From Candidatus Jettenia caeni (GTDB lineage: Bacteria > Planctomycetota > Brocadiia > Brocadiales > Brocadiaceae), in the NCBI GenBank assembly GCA_000296795.1, contig BAFH01000003.1, positions 1,178,401 to 1,242,400 on the forward strand: a stretch of DNA of 64,000 bases, written 5' to 3'. A program made the translations under genes and the position numbers. Below the pieces are notes generated by a model. That model did no database searches, was not told where the DNA came from, and saw only the letters and a list, made by a program, of their open reading frames with translations. This document shows, one piece after another, positions 57,752 to 64,000 of this stretch. Numbering within the stretch: position 1 is the first letter of the stretch; the number at the start of each line of letters is the position of its first letter.

Positions 57752-58002
57752 TGCAGAGGGTGGAAAATAAAAAAAATAAAATTTTTTTAAAATATTTTAT
57801 TTTCAACTCTCATTTGAAAATACATCGTTTTACCCACCCAAAATCCCCCCTTCCTCCGTTAAACTTTACCCGGTTATCACAATTTAACTATATATTTATA
57901 TCACCCCCTTATAGTGAGTTCTGTGGGTCTTCTGAAGGGATGTGACGTACCAGTTCTTCTCAATAAGACCAGGGAACGAGGTAAATAAGTTCTTATACCA
58001 AC

Positions 58003-58083
58003 GTCATTGTGAGGGCCTTTTCCAAAGCAATCTCTTCTGAAATATTCAAGAGATTGCTTCGGGAGAAAATCCCTCGCAATGAC
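58003..58083. repeat. REP-like palindrome GTCATTGTGAGG...GCAATGAC, second copy
   Basis: Same layout as 15270-15350, with inner arms AAGCAATCTCTT / AAGAGATTGCTT. Confidence 0.72.
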
Positions 58084-58198
58084 AAATATTATCAGATACT
58101 TCTTGATTCGAGAAACAAAGTTTCTCGTATACGCTTGTTCCCAAACAGAGTTTAGGAACAAGCCAACAAGCAAATAAACCGGTAAGCTACCAGGGCTT

Positions 58199-58370
58199 AG
58201 CTTGATTGTAGAGGAATTCTCATTGTATGTAAGCGGATTTCAGGGTGGCACGGACAAACGGAGTTTATCCATGCTTGCTTCAAATGCCAACGTGGATAGG
58301 GAATATACCACACTGACAAACGATCCCTGTTGAAGACATACAGGGACATGGTTTGTCAGTGCCACCCAGG
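58199..58370. repeat. Dispersed repeat, copy of 15141-15260
   Basis: Starts CTTGATTGTAGAGGAATT and contains CATTGTATGTAAGCGG, GGTGGCACGGACAAACGG and GGGACATGGTTTGTCAGTG. It lies in direct orientation to the copy left of the IS and prophage block. Confidence 0.55.
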
Positions 58371-58415
58371 AATAGGCTTAAGTAGAATAAAAATTTCTAT
58401 ACTCGGGGTGAATAA

Positions 58416-58607
58416 ATGCACTTACAAGGGAGGAATACCCAATACCGGGCAAGACGATGGGTGGTAGAGAGAACCCATTCCTGGACGAATCGATTTCTCC
58501 GCCTGTTGATTCGATGGAAAAAAAAGCTGAAAATTACCTGGTTTTCCTTGAACCGGCTTGTGCCTTTATCTCTTCTCGTGCTGCCCTGGTTTTCGGATAG
58601 GCTCTAA
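58416..58607 (+). pseudogene. IS5-type transposase C-terminal remnant with frameshift
   Basis: RRWVVERTHSWTNRFLRLLI is the region around the catalytic Glu of IS5-type transposases. After a run of eight A (about 58519-58526) the family sequence (ENYLVFLEPACAFI) continues in another frame; one missing A explains it. No upstream part of the gene is present. It is a dead fragment. Confidence 0.7.
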
Positions 58608-58671
58608 TACCCAAATAGCCACACAACTATTCATCACATGTGACATGTCTCATTTATTGTTGTTACATCTT

Positions 58672-58685
58672 TGTGACAAGTCACA
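58672..58685. promoter_or_regulatory. Palindrome TGTGACAAGTCACA upstream of the PKD protein gene
   Basis: Perfect 14-bp palindrome of CRP/FNR-like half sites, with a similar imperfect TGTGACATGTCTCA at about 58639-58652. It is about 280 bp before the ATG at 58962. Two direct copies of GTTAAT(C/T)ATCTTTATA lie closer to the gene (about 58884 and 58928). Confidence 0.4.
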
Positions 58686-58961
58686 CATTAATCTGTAACT
58701 ATCAATAAAACCTGTTTTAACGCTTAAATAGTTTTACGATCCAGAATAGAAAAATCAATTCCTTGTAATTCAACAGGTTATCCATTTCTTTCTCATTTTT
58801 CCACGCTATTCAAAATAAATCAAAAACAAGAAGGTCTTACCTGGTGGTATATTTTTTGTTATTCTCCCCCTATACAACACCTTGTTAATCATCTTTATAG
58901 CTTCGTGATACTTTAAGTAACAACTGTTAATTATCTTTATAACCTTTCAAAAGGAGCTTAC

Positions 58962-61604
58962 ATGTTACCGAAGATACTACCATCTGTTCTGACCATGCCG
59001 TTTGCTGTTGTTCTCGCTTCTTTGTTATTTATTGTGAACCTTGCCACTGCCGCCCTCCCAAGCTATGATTTGCAAATATACAAACAAGGCACATGGTACA
59101 CGGGTATAGCGATGGAGGATATTGACAACGATGGTGGTTTGGAAATTATCATTGGCAACCGAAACACGAGTTCCGCCGAGATCTGGAAATATAACGTAAG
59201 TACTCAGACGCTTAATCAAACGGCATCCATTAGTTTCCCCTATCACATACACGATATTGTTGCCGTTGATGTTGACCATGATGGACAAAAGGAGATCATC
59301 GTCGGAATACGATTTGAAGGCCTCTACATGGCGCGCTTTAGTGGTAGTGCATGGAATGTGACGCAAATTGCAGATGGCTACACATGGCAAGTGCTGGCGG
59401 CAGATTTTAATGGTGATGGTCATGTGGACATTTGCCAGGGGTTAGATCATGCCTATATTCGGATTTTTTACGGCAATGGTGTTGGCGGATTCACCCTCGG
59501 GTCTTCACCGCCTCTTGAAAGACAGCTCGGTAATGGATGGGGTATGAATGCCATCGATTTGAATTCTGACGGCAGACTCGACCTTATTGGTGTCGTTCCG
59601 CAGTGGCCTGACGGCATCGGGACTGGTTATTTTCTTCGTGCGCATCTGAACCTCGACGCTGGGGGTCAGGTGACATGGAACTCTGTTGGTCCAACCGCAC
59701 CCTTGAGCTATGATCAAAATCGGGCCCAAGCCTTTCTTAGTAATTCAGCCGCTGACATAGACGGAAATGGCTATATTGATCAGGCTGTATTCTTCGCTAA
59801 CGGGAGAGTATCGATCTATATGGGAAGCAGTTCTGGTGGACAGCTGGTGTGGACAGAGCAGCAGATAGCGCAACTTCCCACTACCGATTTTATCGATCAG
59901 CCTAGCATCGGCATTTCGGACGTGAATAACGACGGCTTTTTGGACGTACATGTCGATGGTGGCGCGGACTTCAACGGCATGGTTGTGTTTCTCGGCGATG
60001 GAACAGGGATGTATCAGCAAAAAACCTTGATTCTCGACCATGGTATTGGTGGGTTCTTGAATTCAACGAGATTCGGTGACATCAACGGCGATGGCTACAC
60101 CGATATCTGTGCCGTCCGGTTTATGGGAAACAGCTATGCAGGATTTGACGTTTTGTATCAAACCCCTCCATCGAACCTACCGCCCGTTGCGAATGCCGGA
60201 ACCGATCAATCGGTACATGTTGGGAATACGGTTATGCTGAACGGGAGTGGAAGTTCAGACCCAAATGGTGATTTGTTAACGTACAACTGGACATTTATCT
60301 CCAAACCCGGAGGAAGCTCTGCAACCCTGAGCGACCCGACTCTGGTGAATCCAACATTTACTGTAGATAAGGCCGGGACATATAAAGTAAAACTGGTAGT
60401 GAATGATGGTACGGTAGACAGTGTAGCTGATACCGTATTGATCAGTACCATTAATGTGAAACCCGTTGCCAATGCAGGGGATGACCAATCTGTATACGTG
60501 GGAAGCCTCGTTACCCTGGATGGAAGTGGTAGTTCAGACCCGGATGGGGATCAGGTGACATATAACTGGGCATTCCAGTCAAAACCACAGAACAGTTCAG
60601 CAACACTCAACAATCCCACATCGGCCAGCCCAACCTTTACCGTTGATAAAGCCGGCACCTATGTGGTGAAACTTATCGTAAATGATGGAGCACTCAATAG
60701 TGACCCGGATACGGTAACGATCAGCAATATTAATGTTGCCCCGGTAGCCGATGCCGGCATGGATCAGGCGATAACCACCATAGGGACTACCGTGCAGCTC
60801 GATGGTACCCAGAGTTATGATCCGGATGGTGATCCTATTACCTATCAGTGGGCATTTACTTCAATACCCGATGGAAGCACTGCATCCCTTGCAGATGCCG
60901 ATACTGCTACACCGACATTTACTGCCGATGTACACGGCGAATATGTAGTGCAGTTGGTAGTAAAAGACACTTCATTACTGAGTGCTCAGGATGCTGTAGT
61001 TATAAGCTTTACCAACATAAAACCGGTAGCGAATGCCGGAACGAGTCAGTCTGCTGTTGTTGGTGATACGGTAACGATAAACGGGAGTGGAAGCACGGAT
61101 GGGAATGGAGATAATCTGACCTACCAATGGTCATTTTCATCAGTTCCTGATGGAAGTAATGCCGAGATAGCCGGTCCAACGGCAATAACAACGACCTTTG
61201 TTCCTGATAAGGCAGGTACCTATGTTGTTCAGCTTGTGGTAAACGATGGTATTGTTGATAGTGATCCAAGCACGGTTCAGGTGCAGGTAATTGATGAACA
61301 GACAGCAGCAATACAGGCTATTCAGGATTGTGAGCAAGTGATTGCATCATTGAATTCCAATGTATTCAAAAATGCCAATATGCAGAACACCCTGATCAAT
61401 AAGCTCAATGCGGTGATTGCAAACATAGAGGCAGGTAACTATGAGGATGCCCTGGGACAGCTCAGGAACGATGTTCTTGGAAAGACAGACGGTTGTGCGG
61501 ATAGTGGTAGTCCGGACAAGAACGATTGGATTAAGGATTGCGCTGCACAGGGGTCAGTGTATCCATGCATCCAGCATGCTATTGTGGTAGTGGAAGGGCT
61601 GTAG
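58962..61604 (+). CDS. Secreted FG-GAP/VCBS and PKD-repeat protein
   Basis: A signal peptide (hydrophobic FAVVLASLLFIVNLATAALP) is followed by about seven FG-GAP/VCBS units with Ca2+-type motifs (DIDNDGG, DVDHDGQ, DFNGDGH, DLNSDGR, DIDGNGY, DVNNDGF, DINGDGY), a likely beta-propeller at residues 30-400. Four PKD/Ig-like repeats follow (each PVANAG..Q.V....V.LNGSGSSDP type), then a 100-residue C-terminal domain with TDGCADSG and DKNDWIKDCAAQ, probably with disulfides. It should be a cell-surface or extracellular adhesive protein. AAAAGGAG precedes the ATG. The 880-residue frame is intact. Confidence 0.86.
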   Translation: MLPKILPSVLTMPFAVVLASLLFIVNLATAALPSYDLQIYKQGTWYTGIAMEDIDNDGGLEIIIGNRNTSSAEIWKYNVSTQTLNQTASISFPYHIHDIVAVDVDHDGQKEIIVGIRFEGLYMARFSGSAWNVTQIADGYTWQVLAADFNGDGHVDICQGLDHAYIRIFYGNGVGGFTLGSSPPLERQLGNGWGMNAIDLNSDGRLDLIGVVPQWPDGIGTGYFLRAHLNLDAGGQVTWNSVGPTAPLSYDQNRAQAFLSNSAADIDGNGYIDQAVFFANGRVSIYMGSSSGGQLVWTEQQIAQLPTTDFIDQPSIGISDVNNDGFLDVHVDGGADFNGMVVFLGDGTGMYQQKTLILDHGIGGFLNSTRFGDINGDGYTDICAVRFMGNSYAGFDVLYQTPPSNLPPVANAGTDQSVHVGNTVMLNGSGSSDPNGDLLTYNWTFISKPGGSSATLSDPTLVNPTFTVDKAGTYKVKLVVNDGTVDSVADTVLISTINVKPVANAGDDQSVYVGSLVTLDGSGSSDPDGDQVTYNWAFQSKPQNSSATLNNPTSASPTFTVDKAGTYVVKLIVNDGALNSDPDTVTISNINVAPVADAGMDQAITTIGTTVQLDGTQSYDPDGDPITYQWAFTSIPDGSTASLADADTATPTFTADVHGEYVVQLVVKDTSLLSAQDAVVISFTNIKPVANAGTSQSAVVGDTVTINGSGSTDGNGDNLTYQWSFSSVPDGSNAEIAGPTAITTTFVPDKAGTYVVQLVVNDGIVDSDPSTVQVQVIDEQTAAIQAIQDCEQVIASLNSNVFKNANMQNTLINKLNAVIANIEAGNYEDALGQLRNDVLGKTDGCADSGSPDKNDWIKDCAAQGSVYPCIQHAIVVVEGL

Positions 61605-61669
61605 GAAGGTAATTGAGTGGAATAATGAACTTCAGATTATTTGTGCCTAGTGTATAGAAATCTCACATT

Positions 61670-61697
61670 GTAGGGGTTGAAGATCTTCAACCCCTAC
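61670..61697. repeat. GTAGGGGTTGAAGA palindrome
   Basis: Perfect 14+14 palindrome downstream of the secreted protein gene, sharing GTAGGG/CCCTAC ends with the other families; may also act as transcript end. Confidence 0.75.
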
Positions 61698-61730
61698 TTC
61701 AATAGCTCAATGTCGATCGACCGAGCCTCG

Positions 61731-61930
61731 GAACGTGGGAAACATTCAGATTGAGGCTGCTCGATGACAATAGGAGTATCGTTGGCGGGACTATACACAA
61801 TATGTCTAATATCGCCATCGAAACACTTGAGATTTTACCGTACTATGTGGATTGCCGAAGGTGGCAGCGGTGACACAGCCAGCGCCCGCAGCACCGCTAT
61901 TGGCAATTGGGAAGTATTCAAAATTCACTA
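61731..61930 (+). pseudogene. Decayed beta-trefoil (fascin-like) domain fragment
   Basis: Without a start codon, the frame GTWETFRLRLLDDNRSIVGG and, after a shift, AEGGSGDTASARSTAIGNWE (ending VFKIHY and stop) resemble the repeats of the gene at 16403 (AEMGGGRE...ANRN...EWETFEL). It is probably the end of a lost carbohydrate-binding-like domain. Confidence 0.42.
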
Positions 61931-61979
61931 CTGATATCTGGGGTATGAATTAGTTGTAAGTCATTATGTTGCACATAAA

Positions 61980-62063
61980 TGCCAGAGAAGGGAGTTGAAC
62001 CCTTACTCCCTTGCGGGAACCAGATTTTGAGTCTGGCGTGTCTGCCAATTCCACCACTCTGGC
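61980..62063 (-). tRNA. tRNA-Leu (anticodon CAA)
   Basis: Acceptor arms GCCAGAG / CTCTGGC, a D-loop with GGAATTGGCAGAC, anticodon stem CCAGA / TCTGG with loop CTCAAAA (anticodon CAA), a class II variable arm (TTCCCGCAAGGGAG) and the T-arm GGGTTCAACTCCC are all present in 84 nt. CCA is not encoded. The downstream bases are AT-rich. Confidence 0.95.
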
Positions 62064-62278
62064 ATATCGCTTATTTCTTGCTTAATCCTTTATTAATGCT
62101 TAGTTTGTGATTTGTTTTATGCTTATACACACCTATATTTAACTATATTAAAATATATAAAAATTATTGATTTTAGGGCACAGCTTAGGTACACATATGC
62201 TTCTCATGCTTTCTTTTCCCATATTCTATTGTTAAACGTATATAAATTACTACAAAATTATATAAAAATCAATATGTT

Positions 62279-62581
62279 TTAAAAAAGTATATTGAAGGGC
62301 GGAAATGGGTCTTTTCTGACTTGTTGATAATAATTGTCACGGCTGTTGCTGCATGACATCATTCCTTCGTAGTACTGTTTTTTTACCCGTAACTGCTTTG
62401 CAGTTTTACCTTCTATGCATTTGTTTATCGGATCTCTAGAATGGGATACTTTCGTAAGAATCGTGGGAAGTCCGTCCAGTTTTAACTCATACCACCGATG
62501 GTCAGAACTGTGGCTCTTTGCTGGTGTAAAACCGAATTTATGTTGAAGCAAACGCTCTAACTCTTTAGGTTTGATCGGCAT
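62279..62581 (-). CDS. HicA-like toxin candidate
   Basis: The 100-residue protein begins MPIKPKELERLLQHKFGFTP and has a His-containing stretch (SSDHRWYELKLDGLP) in the place where HicA has its catalytic His within a small dsRBD-like fold. It lies directly after a HicB-like gene in the same orientation. It is larger than classical HicA, with a C-terminal extension. Toxin function is inference. The region 62064-62278 is AT-rich and holds no gene. Confidence 0.55.
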   Translation of the reverse strand: MPIKPKELERLLQHKFGFTPAKSHSSDHRWYELKLDGLPTILTKVSHSRDPINKCIEGKTAKQLRVKKQYYEGMMSCSNSRDNYYQQVRKDPFPPFNILF

Positions 62582-62592
62582 GATACAATGAG

Positions 62593-62991
62593 CTATTTGG
62601 TGCTATGAGAGATGTATAATTTGAGATGATGGAATAAAGCTTGATTTTGATCGTCCTTATATGCTTGGATTTCAACGAGTTGGTAATAATCAAGTAATGA
62701 TATTCTATAATCCTCTAAAGCCTCACCTTCTGTATCTCCATCGCCATATACACCAAATATATCGTCACTAGCTATATAAAGATCGTCAGATTTCTCAATA
62801 GTTATTGGTAAAAATTGAGTACTATATAAATCATCAATAATTTTCCCAAACAAAAAAATCTTCCTTTCTGGTAGTGTAGCAGGTGATGAATTGGTATCTG
62901 CTTTAGTATTTATCCTTGTAGTACTCGCCGGAAAGATTTTAAGAGATAACGAAGTTATGTTTGCTGGTCTGATAGCTAATGTATTGGCCAT
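62593..62991 (-). CDS. HicB-like antitoxin candidate
   Basis: The C-terminal half (LPITIEKSDDLYIASDDIFG, then YGDGDTEGEALEDYRISLLD) resembles the HicB fold (partial RNase H-like). The N-terminal 45 residues look unrelated. AGGAG precedes the ATG, and the DUF3467 stop lies 4 nt upstream, so the three genes form one operon. No DNA-binding domain is clear. Confidence 0.55.
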   Translation of the reverse strand: MANTLAIRPANITSLSLKIFPASTTRINTKADTNSSPATLPERKIFLFGKIIDDLYSTQFLPITIEKSDDLYIASDDIFGVYGDGDTEGEALEDYRISLLDYYQLVEIQAYKDDQNQALFHHLKLYISHSTK

Positions 62992-62995
62992 CCAA

Positions 62996-63310
62996 TCACT
63001 CCTGTTGGCTTGATTTTGTCTTATATTTACTTAAATTATCCTGTAAGACTTTCACAAAATCTGACATTCTTTCAGAGGCTACAATAACACGAGCAACACA
63101 TTCAGCTTTAATAGATTTGAGTTGAGCTGCCTTTTCTTTCTGTTCTTCGTCAGGACCTAAAAATATAGGTGGTCTAACCTCAAAGAAGGATAATATGAAT
63201 TCATGTTCAGTATGTTGGACGACCATATTGGTAGCGTATCTAGTTGCAATACCTTCTGAATAATTCCAGTCAATTGGAATGTTAATTGATTGTTCATTAT
63301 TTTCTGACAC
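62996..63310 (-). CDS. DUF3467 protein
   Basis: The 104-residue protein matches DUF3467: IDWNYSEGIATRYATNMVVQ, then HEFILSFFEVRPPI and ARVIVASERMSDFVKVLQDN. It starts with GTG at 63310 after GAGG. It heads the HicB/HicA-like operon. Its function is unknown; the fold is probably small alpha/beta. Confidence 0.8.
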   Translation of the reverse strand: MSENNEQSINIPIDWNYSEGIATRYATNMVVQHTEHEFILSFFEVRPPIFLGPDEEQKEKAAQLKSIKAECVARVIVASERMSDFVKVLQDNLSKYKTKSSQQE

Positions 63311-63604
63311 GGCATCCTCTCTTTATTGAAAAATATTTTATAAAACACATAGTATACAAGTCTTCCCCGAAAAGCAATTGAGAAATGGAATTGCACAAGG
63401 TAATGCTTGCCCTACCAGTCTGAATTGGACAGATCGGGGCGCTTTTCGCTATCCTCTTTTTTGCTTTTTTTAAGAAATAATTCATTTAGTGAGTCAAACA
63501 TAAAGAGTATAGCTGAAAAAGCCTGAAAAATAGGGGTTGAGAATAGTTCCAAAGTATGGCATTCTTATGGAAGTATTCTAAAGTTTTCATAAGGAGAAGC
63601 CATC

Positions 63605-63784
63605 ATGGGAAAACCATTCTCAATCTCCTTGCTCTCACAAATTCTTTTTCACCATACTCCCAAATCTGTTCGGGAACTTAAACAGTATCTCCATTTTGGC
63701 TCGTATCATTTCAGAGATTTTGAATCCTATATGAACCATATTCTCCTGGTAATTCTGGCATATTTATACGCAACTTATGTGTAG
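63605..63784 (+). CDS. Short protein or transposase remnant, 59 residues
   Basis: The frame MGKPFSISLLSQILFHHTPK... ends LAYLYATYV, with AAGGAG at good distance from the ATG. HTPKSVRELKQYLHFGSYHF hints at a transposase fragment, but I cannot name a family. The 294-bp gap before it (63311-63604) holds no clear gene. Confidence 0.4.
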   Translation: MGKPFSISLLSQILFHHTPKSVRELKQYLHFGSYHFRDFESYMNHILLVILAYLYATYV

Positions 63785-63816
63785 AATAATCAAGAGTTTT
63801 TTACCTGTTTTGGAGT

Positions 63817-64000
63817 TTAATCAGCATTGCCTGAGATATTTATTGCCTTGAAGTAAAAGGGGGGCACTTTGGTTGAACCATGCCATTCTGCTGTATTACC
63901 TATTGCTACAATATTGTTAAATACTTCGAAGGCATTTCCTGCAAACATACAATCCTTTACCCTGCCTACAATTTCGCCGTTCTCAATTACATAACCAAGA
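63817..64000 (-). CDS. TldD/PmbA-family metalloprotease, C-terminal part
   Basis: The last 60 residues of the frame (LGYVIENGEIVGRVKDCMFA, then GNAFEVFNNIVAIGN and PPFYFKAINISG) match the C-terminal domain of TldD/PmbA proteins, which degrade or mature small peptides. The gene runs off the right edge. Sequence is too short to separate TldD from PmbA. Confidence 0.75.
   Translation of the reverse strand, partial: LGYVIENGEIVGRVKDCMFAGNAFEVFNNIVAIGNTAEWHGSTKVPPFYFKAINISGNAD

Overview
The window looks like chromosome of an AT-rich, Gram-negative-type environmental bacterium carrying one nearly complete Mu-like prophage. Several palindromic repeat families and their in-frame peptides (VETHxRASL, GAGFKPAP, NPPCPPLEKGG) remind me of anammox planctomycetes (Brocadiales) and some deltaproteobacterial or Nitrospirae genomes. 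This placement is inference; no rRNA or other taxonomic marker lies in the window.

Region 1 (1-14.7 kb) is host DNA, mostly on the plus strand: a site-2 protease with CBS domains (cut by the left edge), two tandem multi-BON-domain proteins (the second with a frameshifted leader), a double PRC-barrel protein, type I GAPDH, PEP synthase, an HtrA remnant, a DUF2267 protein, a P-loop nucleotide kinase, a P-type cation ATPase and a GalT-like transferase. It reads like a stress and central-carbon cluster. A cold-shock protein with a terminator-like hairpin in its leader closes it on the minus strand. The gaps hold composite palindromic or MITE-like repeats.

Region 2 (15-18.7 kb) is an insertion zone: a complete IS5-family element with 18-bp terminal repeats and a TA target duplication, a gene with three fascin-like repeats and an unknown C-terminal domain, and an IS903-type element.

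Region 3 (18.8-57.6 kb) is a Mu-like prophage of about 39 kb, read right to left. Its order is repressor and Ner-like protein (divergent), early genes, DDE transposase (MuA type), MuB-type ATPase, Gam, GemA, an ORF6N protein, Mor activator, small membrane/lipoprotein genes, gp27-like protein, terminase, portal, MuF with a C-terminal nuclease-like domain, virion morphogenesis protein, protease/scaffold with nested scaffold, decoration protein, capsid, four exported fibre or beta-helix proteins, gp36, gp37, tail tube, tail chaperone with a -1 frameshift site, tape measure and distal tail genes. The single tail-tube protein, apparent lack of a sheath and long tape measure point to a non-contractile tail (D3112/B3-like plan). 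The late end stops at the IS903-type element, and I recognise no endolysin. Host palindromic repeats fill the prophage gaps and in at least four places lie in frame inside phage genes, which suggests long residence in this lineage.

Region 4 (57.6-64 kb) is host DNA again: repeats, a transposase remnant, a large secreted FG-GAP/PKD protein, a relic of a beta-trefoil domain, tRNA-Leu(CAA), a three-gene DUF3467/HicB-like/HicA-like operon, and the C-terminus of a TldD/PmbA-family protein cut by the right edge.
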